Positions 35,511 through 43,542 of a stretch of DNA of 64,000 nucleotides are shown here, piece by piece; positions within the stretch are counted from its first letter, which is position 1; each line of letters starts with the position of its first letter. Position numbers and translations under genes: made by a program. Source of the stretch: a bacterium BRH_c32 (GTDB taxonomy: Bacteria > Bacteroidota > Ignavibacteria > Ignavibacteriales > Melioribacteraceae); the NCBI GenBank assembly GCA_001516025.1, contig LOEU01000030.1, forward strand, positions 81,612 to 145,611, written 5' to 3'. The notes under the pieces were generated by a model that was not told the DNA's origin, searched no databases, and saw only the letters and a program-made list of their open reading frames with translations.

Positions 35511-37349
35511 GTGTCAGGAATGTTTGAGAGAGAAATAAAATTTATATATGACTTTAATCTGAACAAAGTAAATAAGCTTGGGCCTTATTTTACTTTCGAG
35601 GAACTTCAAAATTCCGGAATCCATCCGGCAATTCTTCATTATATTTCTGCTGAAATAGATTTCTTGATTTTTGATGACCGCCAAAAATTGCTTAAGAACT
35701 CCGTATTTGATTATTCCGGAGAAAATATCAATTCTCTTTTTATTAAGATTAATGAAGAAATTAAAAAGAGTAAAAGGTTTTCTCTCGATTATATTTCTAA
35801 ACTTATCCTTCGCTCAATCTCTTTTACTATTAATTTTTTAGTTAGGCCAAAGTGGACTCTTAATAAATTTATTTTCGATGACTACGATCATAAAACTGCT
35901 GTCGAGGTAAAGCAGATTCTTAATTATATCTATTACTATAAGTATCTCAATAAAATATTAATAGCTTATATTGACACAAAAAAATTATTATCAATAAATT
36001 CTGTTGAATTTGCACAGATTACTAATAAAATTGAACGTCTTGGTATTGAAACCTATCTTAATGTAATAATTAATGATGCTCTTAAAGCGATGGGAGAATT
36101 TTTTAATATTGGTGAAATTCAAAAAAACAAAGTACCTATCACCGCATTTAAATATTTCTTAAGTGAAAAAGAACTTGGCGTTCATATAAATAAAATTGAT
36201 GAAAATTTCCCTAAGGAAGAATCGAGCAAAGTAAGCATACCCGAATTGAAAAAGGTGCTTGACAAAATTGAACCTTATAAGATATATGAACAAGAAGCTA
36301 CTTTATTTGACGAACCAAAAGAAAAAGAAGAAGAATCAACAATTGAATCGGTAGATGAATTTTTACAGGATAATGAACCCCCGCTGAATTTTAATCTCAA
36401 TTTTAATATCAATAAAGAATTATTGGAAGACCCTAAACTAGATATAGAGCATGATAGCGAAGAAGCTGCAGGTTTAGAAGAAGTTACTACCGAAGAGGAT
36501 ATTATTGAGAATTATGAAGATGACGAAATAAAAAAGGATTTAAGTGAATCCATTCTTGATGAATCAGTTGAAGAAGAATCTGAAAATGAAGATTTGAAAG
36601 TAAGTAATTTAGAAGCGGTGGATTTAGAGAATGGGACTCTTTCTGGAATAGCAATGGATTCAGAGGATGAAGCTCTTATAGATGATGTTATGGATATAGA
36701 TAATGACGAAGATTTTAATGAGGAATCAAGCGATGATGAACTTGAAGAAGAGATTAATCATAAATTTATGGTTGAAGAAAAAGATAGAGACGAAAATTTT
36801 ATATTAGAAGATAATGAGATAGATGAAAAATTGATATCGGAAGATGATGACTCTCCCAATCCTATTGATTTCAATGATGAATTAGAAAAATATATTCCTG
36901 ATGAAATTAAAGTGGAAAATGATATTGACGTATATCGCAACCAAGACTATCAGACAGGGGAACATGATGAAGATGATGCAGACGAATTAAAAGACGAATC
37001 AGAAAGTGAAGAAGAATTAGAAGATGAAACAAAAGAAGTAGAAAATGATATTGAAGGATATAATTCTATCTTTAATCCTTCTGAATTAAATAAAGTTGAG
37101 TCTCATGTCGAGATAGATATTGCTGAATTACTTGAACACAAAAATATGACAAAAGTCATAGAAGTTATTTTTGATTACGACGTGGAAGAATTTACAAATA
37201 CAATCGAAGAAGTTTGTAAGTGTAGAAATCTTGATGATGCATTGCTTGTACTAAACGAGAAAATTAAACAACATTATTCTGATGTTAATTCCAAGGAAGC
37301 AAATCAGTTCAGGGAAATTATAACAGAATATTATAACAAAGCAGATTAA
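35511..37349 (+). CDS. Unknown highly acidic protein upstream of obg
   Basis: 612 residues, no signal or TM. Residues about 1-235 look like a globular helical domain (FTFEELQNSGIHPAILHYIS, ILNYIYYYKYLNKILIAYID). Residues about 255-535 are low-complexity and dominated by Glu/Asp with short recurring phrases (EEES, EDNE, DDEL), expected to be disordered and strongly negative. The last about 75 residues (IDIAELLEHKNMTKVIEVIF, CRNLDDALLVLNEKIKQHYS) again look folded. The start is GTG 35511 or ATG 35520; neither has a clear ribosome site. It ends one base before the obg ATG, so the two are surely co-transcribed. I recognise no family. A basic partner (ribosome, rRNA-binding protein) is a guess from charge and neighbour. 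Confidence 0.8.
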   Translation: MSGMFEREIKFIYDFNLNKVNKLGPYFTFEELQNSGIHPAILHYISAEIDFLIFDDRQKLLKNSVFDYSGENINSLFIKINEEIKKSKRFSLDYISKLILRSISFTINFLVRPKWTLNKFIFDDYDHKTAVEVKQILNYIYYYKYLNKILIAYIDTKKLLSINSVEFAQITNKIERLGIETYLNVIINDALKAMGEFFNIGEIQKNKVPITAFKYFLSEKELGVHINKIDENFPKEESSKVSIPELKKVLDKIEPYKIYEQEATLFDEPKEKEEESTIESVDEFLQDNEPPLNFNLNFNINKELLEDPKLDIEHDSEEAAGLEEVTTEEDIIENYEDDEIKKDLSESILDESVEEESENEDLKVSNLEAVDLENGTLSGIAMDSEDEALIDDVMDIDNDEDFNEESSDDELEEEINHKFMVEEKDRDENFILEDNEIDEKLISEDDDSPNPIDFNDELEKYIPDEIKVENDIDVYRNQDYQTGEHDEDDADELKDESESEEELEDETKEVENDIEGYNSIFNPSELNKVESHVEIDIAELLEHKNMTKVIEVIFDYDVEEFTNTIEEVCKCRNLDDALLVLNEKIKQHYSDVNSKEANQFREIITEYYNKAD

Positions 37350-37350
37350 T

Positions 37351-38343
37351 ATGTTTATAGATTATTCAAAAATTTATGTAAAATCGGGTGATGGCGGCAA
37401 TGGAGCTATTACCTTTAGAAGAGAAAAATTCGTACCCAAAGGAGGTCCTTCGGGCGGTAATGGAGGTAAGGGGGGAGACGTGATTTTCGTTACAGATACA
37501 AATCTCACGACTTTACTTGATTTCCAATACAAAAAGAAATACGTTGCTCAGGATGGTGCCGCAGGTGCTAATTCTTTGAAAGATGGAAAGTATGGCGAAG
37601 ATATTACAATTAGAGTTCCTGTTGGAACAATCGTAAAAGATGCAGAAACCGATGAAGTGATTTGCGATTTGGTTGAACCCAATACATCTTACGTTATTGC
37701 GAAAGGTGGAAGAGGGGGAAAGGGTAATAGTAATTTTGCTACTTCTACTAACCAAACACCACGATATGCGCAGGATGGTAAACCGGGTGAAGAAAAAACC
37801 GTGGTTCTTGAACTCAAATTAATCGCTGATATTGGGTTAGTTGGATTTCCAAATGCCGGAAAATCAACTCTTATATCGAACGTTTCTGCAGCAAGACCAA
37901 AAATAGCCGATTATCCATTCACTACTCTTGAACCTAATCTTGGAATTGTTAGATATAAAGATGCTTATAGTTTTACGATTGCAGACATACCCGGAATTAT
38001 TGAAGGAGCTCATCAGGGAAAAGGTTTAGGTCTCAAATTTCTTCGCCATATTGAACGAACTAAAATTCTTTTAATTATGATCGATGTTAATTCAGAAAAC
38101 TACGCTAAGGATTTTAAGACCTTAGTCAATGAATTAGATTCTTATTCTCATTTACTTGCCGAAAAAAGAAAAATATTGGCATTTACAAAATCAGATCTTC
38201 TCACTAAAGAGGAGATAACAAAGCTTAAGAAGAAAAAAATTCCGGGTTACAAAGGGGAGATTTTTATTATATCTGCCGTAACGAATGACGGTCTTAGTAC
38301 TCTTATGGATTTTTTGTGGCAAGCTATATTGAACGAAAACTAA
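37351..38343 (+). CDS. obg: Obg-family GTPase
   Basis: 330 residues. The glycine-rich Obg domain is at about 1-158 (KSGDGGNGAITFRREKFVPK, GGPSGGNGGKGGD, GGRGGKGNSNFAT), then the G domain: G1 GFPNAGKSTL, G2 DYPFTTLEPNLG, G3 DIPGIIEGAHQGKGLG, G4 TKSD, G5 ISAV. No OCT C-terminal extension, as in short Obg forms. Works in late 50S ribosome assembly and stress responses. Sits one base after the acidic-protein gene and 12 nt before an M48 protease gene. Confidence 0.96.
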   Translation: MFIDYSKIYVKSGDGGNGAITFRREKFVPKGGPSGGNGGKGGDVIFVTDTNLTTLLDFQYKKKYVAQDGAAGANSLKDGKYGEDITIRVPVGTIVKDAETDEVICDLVEPNTSYVIAKGGRGGKGNSNFATSTNQTPRYAQDGKPGEEKTVVLELKLIADIGLVGFPNAGKSTLISNVSAARPKIADYPFTTLEPNLGIVRYKDAYSFTIADIPGIIEGAHQGKGLGLKFLRHIERTKILLIMIDVNSENYAKDFKTLVNELDSYSHLLAEKRKILAFTKSDLLTKEEITKLKKKKIPGYKGEIFIISAVTNDGLSTLMDFLWQAILNEN

Positions 38344-38355
38344 ATTGGAGGTTAT

Positions 38356-39186
38356 ATGTTTAAAAAAATTAGATTATTTCCTGTTACGTTAATTGCGCTT
38401 TTTGTTTTTGCATGTTCATCCGGTATAAATCTTTTTAATGATTCAGATGAAGTATCGATGGGAATGCAATTTGATAAAGAGATTAGGGAAAATTCAAAAG
38501 AATATCCAATTTTTAATGGCAATCCTTCAGTAAAAACATATATAAATAGTACTATTTTTCAACCAATTCTTAATTCACCGGAAGTGAAAAAATCTGATAC
38601 TTATACTTATCAATTAGAAATTATCGATAACGACTCAGTTCTAAATGCATTTGCCGTCCCCGGCGGATATGTTTATGTATATACAGGAATATTAAAGTAC
38701 TTGGATTCGGAAGCGGCTTTAGCAGGTGTTATATCTCATGAAATTGCTCATGTCGAAAGAAGGCATTCCACTCAAAGAATTACGAATGCTTATGGTCTTT
38801 CTATATTAGCCAATCTTGCATTAGGAAATAACCCATCTCAAATTGCGGAAATTGTTGCTAATATGTTCTCCGGATTATCACTCCTTGCGAATAGCAGAGC
38901 TAATGAGGATGAAAGCGATGAATATTCGATAAAATATTTAATGAGCACTAAGTACTATCCCGGAGCAGTAAAATTCTTTTTTGAAAAGATGAAAGATGAT
39001 GGAAAAGTATCTTCAAATAGTAGCGGTTTACAAACATTTTTATCAACACATCCTGATCCAATTCAAAGAATTAATAGTGCAAACGAACGTTTGAAGTCAA
39101 TGGGTATCGAGATAAGGTCTTACACTTCAACGGGAAGTGGGATGTATCGGGAAGAATATCAGAAAAATATAAAATCAAAATTATAA
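38356..39186 (+). CDS. M48-family metalloprotease, lipoprotein
   Basis: 276 residues. A signal peptide with lipobox (LFVFACSS) targets it to a membrane as a lipoprotein facing the periplasm. The zinc motif HEIAHVERRH sits near residue 128 and the third ligand Glu in NEDESDEYSIKYL. AVPGGYVYVYTGILKYLDSE is the usual preceding strand. Resembles BepA/LoiP-type proteases handling outer-membrane proteins, without the TPR domain of BepA. GGAGG precedes the ATG. Confidence 0.93.
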   Translation: MFKKIRLFPVTLIALFVFACSSGINLFNDSDEVSMGMQFDKEIRENSKEYPIFNGNPSVKTYINSTIFQPILNSPEVKKSDTYTYQLEIIDNDSVLNAFAVPGGYVYVYTGILKYLDSEAALAGVISHEIAHVERRHSTQRITNAYGLSILANLALGNNPSQIAEIVANMFSGLSLLANSRANEDESDEYSIKYLMSTKYYPGAVKFFFEKMKDDGKVSSNSSGLQTFLSTHPDPIQRINSANERLKSMGIEIRSYTSTGSGMYREEYQKNIKSKL

Positions 39187-39216
39187 TAAGTCATTTAATT
39201 TTAAATCAAAAGTTGC

Positions 39217-39246
39217 TTGCTTAATTACCCCATTAGGCATTATATT
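39217..39246 (+). promoter_or_regulatory. Probable sigma-70-type promoter of the tRNA gene
   Basis: TTGCTT (39217-39222), 18-nt spacer, TATATT (39241-39246), 24 nt before the tRNA. Fits a housekeeping promoter; inferred from sequence only. Confidence 0.4.
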
Positions 39247-39270
39247 TAAAATCTGTTTTTAATAAATGTT

Positions 39271-39344
39271 GGCGGGGTAGCTCAGTAGGTTAGAGCAATG
39301 GAATCATAATCCATGTGTCGGGGGTTCGAATCCCTCCCCCGCTA
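39271..39344 (+). tRNA. tRNA-Met (anticodon CAU)
   Basis: Full cloverleaf: acceptor GGCGGGG/CCCCGCU (first pair G-U), D arm GCTC...GAGC, anticodon stem ATGGA/TCCAT with loop ATCATAA (anticodon CAT), T arm GGGGG-TTCGAAT-CCCTC, discriminator A. CCA is not encoded. The anticodon stem lacks the three G-C pairs of initiator tRNA, and the first acceptor pair is not the C-A mismatch of an initiator, so it is an elongator. A tRNA-Ile2 with lysidine at position 34 cannot be fully excluded. Confidence 0.95.
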
Positions 39345-39361
39345 CAATTTTGGAGTAAAAT

Positions 39362-39700
39362 ATGTACACATTATTAATATCTATATCAATACTTATTTCT
39401 TTCGTTTTAATTGTAGTTATACTATTACAATCAAGTAAAGGCGGCGGATTAGCCGGTACTTTCGGCGGAAGCGGCGGCGGTCAATTCGGTTCTGTTTTTG
39501 GTACTAGAAGAACTGCTGATTTTCTTAGCCGTGCTACATGGTGGCTTGGCGGTGCTTTATTAGTTCTCGCGCTTGTTATTAACCTTTTCTTTCTTCCTAA
39601 ATCTGCTTTAGATGGTAAAGATAGTGTTATCCAGAGTGGTAAAAGACAATCGGTACCTGCTCAACAACAGTCAATACCGGCTCAAAAACCTGTAAAATAA
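39362..39700 (+). CDS. secG: Preprotein translocase subunit SecG
   Basis: 112 residues. Two TM helices (about 3-20 and 60-77) are joined by the conserved loop LLQSSKGGGLAGTFGGSGGG followed by FGTRRTADFLSRATWW, diagnostic for SecG. The C-terminal tail is Gln/Pro rich and not conserved. Part of the SecYEG channel that works with SecA (encoded at 55985-59038). Starts 17 nt after the tRNA with TTGGAG as ribosome site, so it is probably expressed from the tRNA transcript. Confidence 0.94.
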   Translation: MYTLLISISILISFVLIVVILLQSSKGGGLAGTFGGSGGGQFGSVFGTRRTADFLSRATWWLGGALLVLALVINLFFLPKSALDGKDSVIQSGKRQSVPAQQQSIPAQKPVK

Positions 39701-39713
39701 TTTTCCTATACGT

Positions 39714-39742
39714 AAAACCCCCTTTTAAATGGGGGTTTTCCC
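39714..39742 (+). terminator. Rho-independent terminator after secG
   Basis: AAAACCCCC (39714-39722) and GGGGGTTTT (39731-39739), loop of 8 nt, short T run. Confidence 0.85.
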
Positions 39743-39760
39743 TTTAAATGGACTCCTACA

Positions 39761-40603
39761 ATGAAAAAAGACATTAAACCAAAACCTACAAGTAAAATTT
39801 CAAAAATAACTAAAGCTTATAAAAATCTTGAATTTCTCAATTCATCGAATGCAAGAACAGTTAGAATATTGGCTGAATATTATGAACCAAAGGGACGCCT
39901 TGAGAAAAATAATATTCAAGATACAATTGTATTTTTCGGCTCTGCAAGATTAAAATCAAGAAAAGAATCTCTCGAGATTTTGCGCGAAAAACAAGCTCTT
40001 TTTGTTAAAAAGAAAACTAAAGCTTCTGTTGTTAAGCAAGCTGAAAAACAATTGGAAATGTCTCGTTATTATGAAGAAGCAGATGAATTAGCAAAAAAAT
40101 TGACTATATGGTCAAAAAACTTACCAACAGATAAAAGAAGATTTACGATTTGCAGTGGCGGCGGACCGGGAATTATGGAGGCAGCTAATAAGGGTGCTAA
40201 GAAAGGGGGCGGTCCTTCAATTGGTTTTAATATTAGCATTCCATTTGAACAATACGTTAATCCTTATGTAGATCCCGAAAATACTTATGAGTTTCATTAC
40301 TTTTTTATGAGAAAATTTTGGTTTGCATATCTTGCTAAAGCTTTAGTGGTATTTCCGGGAGGATTTGGTACTCTCGATGAATTAATGGAAGTACTCACCC
40401 TAGTCCAAACACGCAAGATTAAAAAAGATATGAAGATTATTATTTATGATGAGATTTTTTGGAAAGAAATTGTAAATTTTGAGGCTTTAATTGATCATGG
40501 TGTAATCAGCAAAGGGGATATGAAACTATTCACTTTCTGTAATAATGTCGAACAAGCTTATAATGAAATAACAGGATATTTAACAAAAAACCCCTTGAAA
40601 TAA
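39761..40603 (+). CDS. LOG-family protein (nucleotide 5'-monophosphate nucleosidase-like)
   Basis: 280 residues. The Rossmann-like LOG domain carries the PGGxGTxxE motif (FPGGFGTLDELMEVLTLVQT) and GGGPGIMEAANKGAKKGGG. Family members split nucleoside monophosphates into base and ribose 5-phosphate (cytokinin activation in plants, PpnN in bacteria). An N-terminal 40-residue Lys-rich extension and a helical insertion at about 75-105 are present. Single gene with terminators on both sides. Confidence 0.92.
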   Translation: MKKDIKPKPTSKISKITKAYKNLEFLNSSNARTVRILAEYYEPKGRLEKNNIQDTIVFFGSARLKSRKESLEILREKQALFVKKKTKASVVKQAEKQLEMSRYYEEADELAKKLTIWSKNLPTDKRRFTICSGGGPGIMEAANKGAKKGGGPSIGFNISIPFEQYVNPYVDPENTYEFHYFFMRKFWFAYLAKALVVFPGGFGTLDELMEVLTLVQTRKIKKDMKIIIYDEIFWKEIVNFEALIDHGVISKGDMKLFTFCNNVEQAYNEITGYLTKNPLK

Positions 40604-40614
40604 GGGGTTTTTCT
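40586..40614. terminator. Bidirectional terminator between LOG gene and rpsU
   Basis: AAAAACCCCTT and AAGGGGTTTTT pair around GAAAT; the LOG stop codon lies within the hairpin. A and T runs on both flanks allow use in both directions. Confidence 0.85.
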
Positions 40615-40621
40615 TTAATAG

Positions 40622-40822
40622 CTATTTGTCTCTTTGCATTGCTGCTTCACGAGAAGCTCTTCGTCTTGCTTTAATCAAGTCCATTCTTTTTTCAATCGAT
40701 GGCTTAACAAAGAAAGTTCTTTTCTTATATTCCTTTAGAATACCTGAACGTTCATATTTTTTCTTGAAGCGTTTAAGAGCTTTATCGATGTTCTCGTTTT
40801 CTTGAATCGTAATACCGACCAA
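40622..40822 (-). CDS. rpsU: 30S ribosomal protein S21
   Basis: 66 residues. Typical S21: IQENENIDKALKRFKKKYER, GILKEYKKRTFFVKPS and the basic tail RRRASREAAMQRDK. Needed for translation initiation on the small subunit, near the anti-Shine-Dalgarno region. Leftward, 64 nt downstream of the ECF sigma gene and ending at a terminator shared with the LOG gene. Confidence 0.95.
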   Translation of the reverse strand: MVGITIQENENIDKALKRFKKKYERSGILKEYKKRTFFVKPSIEKRMDLIKARRRASREAAMQRDK

Positions 40823-40886
40823 CTAATTCACCTACCTTGGGTTGTTTTAAAATTATAAGTCATTAAAGATAAAAAGTTTCTTGGAA

Positions 40887-41486
40887 TTAAGCAACATCTT
40901 TGATAAATCCGTTTTTTACTGCATAACCGTGAAGTTTTGTATAGAGCATCTTTCTTGCACGATGGATTCTTGATCGAACTGTTCCTACCGGTGCATCAAC
41001 GAAATCCGCTATCTCATCATAAGTAAAACCTTCAATATCACTCAGAATTATTACTGTTCTGAAATCCTCTGATAAAGAGGCTATCGCATTAGTAATATCA
41101 TCATCTAACACTCCGGCAAAAGCATCTTCTTCATAATGTCTTGTATCTACTTCATTTGATTTAATTGTTTCATAAAAATTTTGAACATCTTCATAATCAA
41201 CTTTATTCGGTTCTTTTAAAATTTTTCGATAGTCATTAATGAAAGTGTTTTTCATTATTCGATATAGCCATGCCTTGCAATTGGTGCCTTTCTCAAATTT
41301 ATCAAAAAATCTGAATGCTCTTAGGTATGTCTCCTGCAATAGATCGTTAGCATCTTCTTCGTCTTTTGTTAATTTTAATGCAAAATTCAATAGGGAGTTC
41401 ATATGGGGCACGGCTTCTCTATCAAAATCGGCATAGAGCTTTTCTGATGGAGCGTCTTTTACAATATTTTGTTTCTTTTTTGTCAA
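40887..41486 (-). CDS. ECF-type RNA polymerase sigma factor (RpoE/SigR-like)
   Basis: 199 residues. Region 2: NSLLNFALKLTKDEEDANDL, LQETYLRAFRFFDKFEKGTN, CKAWLYRIMKNTFINDYRK; region 4: LSEDFRTVIILSDIEGFTYD and EIADFVDAPVGTVRSRIHRA. The pattern is that of the SigR/RpoE-like group common in Bacteroidota, Chlorobi and Actinobacteria. No anti-sigma gene is adjacent; it may be co-transcribed with rpsU. Likely a stress regulator; signal unknown. Confidence 0.94.
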   Translation of the reverse strand: MTKKKQNIVKDAPSEKLYADFDREAVPHMNSLLNFALKLTKDEEDANDLLQETYLRAFRFFDKFEKGTNCKAWLYRIMKNTFINDYRKILKEPNKVDYEDVQNFYETIKSNEVDTRHYEEDAFAGVLDDDITNAIASLSEDFRTVIILSDIEGFTYDEIADFVDAPVGTVRSRIHRARKMLYTKLHGYAVKNGFIKDVA

Positions 41487-41550
41487 TTATCAATCTTATT
41501 AAACATTGTAAGTTAGCAAATATATTTTTGATCTGAAATAGAATACGTGC

Positions 41551-42774
41551 TTATCGGATTATTAACGTACCATTATCAAAACAATAGATTATTTCGTCTT
41601 GATCCTTTAGTTTTAATTTTGCATCGCTATTAATAGCTAGATTCCCATCAATTAGAACCAAACCATTTCCTGAAAATACTTCATGTGCATTAGAAAATGA
41701 AAGGTCACCTACTTCTTCTATAAATGATTTTATTATATAATTATCACTATATAAATCAAATTCTCTTTTTCTGATTATACCAATATCTACTTGGTAAGAT
41801 TTAGTATCTTTAATAACAGTTACATCTTTTATTAATAGATCGAAAAATGATTCTACATTTACAGGTGTATCGAAATAAGTTTTATCTTCATATAATTTAT
41901 ATTCTCCTGTGGCGATAATCCTTAATGCCGAAATAAGTGCAATGAAATTAAGCTTTCTAATAAAGAATTTATTATCATCACTTTCCCAGTAACCGGATTC
42001 GATAAGAATAGAAGAAGTGCCATTAAGAATAAAATTATCTCCGAAAGAACGTGGTTCATGATCATCCTTATAACGAGCTATATGCCCGGGTATAAAATCA
42101 TATAATATATTTATAATGCCGGAAATTACTCTTATTGCATTCTCCCTTACAGGGGTGATTTCGTTCGTATAGTCTTGAGGTGGAGCAAGAAAAGAAATTG
42201 CGGTTGATTTATAACTATTACCGGGAGAGTAATAACTATCTTGATCATGGAGGTTAAATCCAAATTGAGGTTTTATCTCTTTTTGTAATTGCTTTAATAT
42301 TTTAGACTCGGGGCTTACGGCTCGAATGTAATCTCTGTTCAAATCGATATTAATTGCATTTTCTCTTGTGAAGACTTCTGCACCATCCGGATTGAGCATT
42401 GGAACTATATAAAGAGTAAGATTATCAAAAAGCTCTTTTCGAAATAAATCGTAATTATCTTTTGCAATAAAAAAATTAAGCAAGTCAAATAACGACATTG
42501 TGGCGGTAGGTTCATCACCATGCATCTGAGACCAAAGTAAAACTTTCGTTTCTCCTTTCCCAATTTTAATGCAATAGATTTCTCTTTCTTGAATTGATTT
42601 CCCAATTTCCGAAACTTCAAAAATCCCTGTGGATTGCAGATTGATTAAAAGCTCTTTTATTTGGGAGTGTTTAATAAATTTATTCGAGAATTTTGTTTCA
42701 GAATAAATTTCGTATCGATGATATAGCTGATTAATTATAGTAACAGTATCCAATATATGTCCATTTATATACAT
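41551..42774 (-). CDS. M14-family zinc carboxypeptidase
   Basis: 407 residues. Zinc ligands H85 and E88 in SQMHGDEPTATMS and a third His near 176 in FNLHDQDSYYS. Substrate Arg/Asn region NPDGAEVFTRENAINIDLNR is intact, and the catalytic Glu is probably in ILIESGYWE. No signal peptide, so it appears cytoplasmic. A C-terminal about 110-residue beta-rich domain follows the peptidase core. Substrate unknown; cell-wall peptide or protein C-termini are possibilities. Confidence 0.9.
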   Translation of the reverse strand: MYINGHILDTVTIINQLYHRYEIYSETKFSNKFIKHSQIKELLINLQSTGIFEVSEIGKSIQEREIYCIKIGKGETKVLLWSQMHGDEPTATMSLFDLLNFFIAKDNYDLFRKELFDNLTLYIVPMLNPDGAEVFTRENAINIDLNRDYIRAVSPESKILKQLQKEIKPQFGFNLHDQDSYYSPGNSYKSTAISFLAPPQDYTNEITPVRENAIRVISGIINILYDFIPGHIARYKDDHEPRSFGDNFILNGTSSILIESGYWESDDNKFFIRKLNFIALISALRIIATGEYKLYEDKTYFDTPVNVESFFDLLIKDVTVIKDTKSYQVDIGIIRKREFDLYSDNYIIKSFIEEVGDLSFSNAHEVFSGNGLVLIDGNLAINSDAKLKLKDQDEIIYCFDNGTLIIR

Positions 42775-42809
42775 ACCAATCTAATATAATCAGCAATATA
42801 TGTAAAGTA

Positions 42810-43448
42810 TTAGTACATTATACCTACATTAAGAGTTATGTAAAAATGTCCAAAATCTTTTCTAAAACGATTATTAATATTTTCAACCCCTTCATTAAAC
42901 ATGTGGATATAATAATAGCGTGCATTTATTCCAATCAGATTCCTTTTACTGATTCCGAAATTCGCACCAAAACCGACATAACCTCCGGCAGAAAGATATC
43001 CTCGTGCTTTTCCGAAAGAGCTAAAAAATTCCTTTTCATATGGAGTCGATACAACTAAAGTTGGACCTACTCCAAAATTAACATAAGGTCTTAAATTATC
43101 CGTAATTGATTCTGAAAATAATCGGAATTGAAGTCCAAGATTTAATGGGAGTAAAAAAACTCGATTCTTTTTATTGAAGGTAAATGAATTTCCCCAATAA
43201 TCTATATACTCAACTTCTCTTTCATCTTTAGATTCTGAGAAAGAGATATCAATAAATCCGGTCAAATCCTCCGCAACTTCACGTCTTAGAAAAGTGCCTA
43301 GACCGAAGCCACCTTCTCCAAACATTATATCCATTCCCCATGAATTATTAGGGAATATTTCACGTTCAGGTGGCGGAGCTAATTTTCCGATTTTTTGTGG
43401 AATTATAGTTCCCGTTAGTAGAATCAACAATATTACTATTCGTTTCAT
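42810..43448 (-). CDS. Outer-membrane beta-barrel protein
   Basis: 212 residues. Signal peptide MKRIVILLILLTGTIIPQK, then amphipathic beta strands alternating with Gly/Asn/Asp turns (GGFGLGTFLRREVAEDLTGF, RPYVNFGVGPTLVV, SAGGYVGFGANFGI) and a final strand FYITLNVGIMY. This is typical of small 8-strand OmpA/OmpW-like barrels. Starts 35 nt upstream of the M14 gene in the same direction. No specific function recognised. Confidence 0.75.
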   Translation of the reverse strand: MKRIVILLILLTGTIIPQKIGKLAPPPEREIFPNNSWGMDIMFGEGGFGLGTFLRREVAEDLTGFIDISFSESKDEREVEYIDYWGNSFTFNKKNRVFLLPLNLGLQFRLFSESITDNLRPYVNFGVGPTLVVSTPYEKEFFSSFGKARGYLSAGGYVGFGANFGISKRNLIGINARYYYIHMFNEGVENINNRFRKDFGHFYITLNVGIMY

Positions 43449-43542
43449 TTATTCACCATTTTCTCTTACTTTATAATTTAAAATAAATATAATATTTTTA
43501 AAAACAACCATATAAAATAATCCCCTAATTAAAATTGAATAA

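Noticed and set aside
36301..37080. Acidic repeats taken as a tandem repeat array
   Set aside because: The Glu/Asp stretches recur in composition but I find no constant period in protein or DNA, so it is low complexity and not a true repeat.
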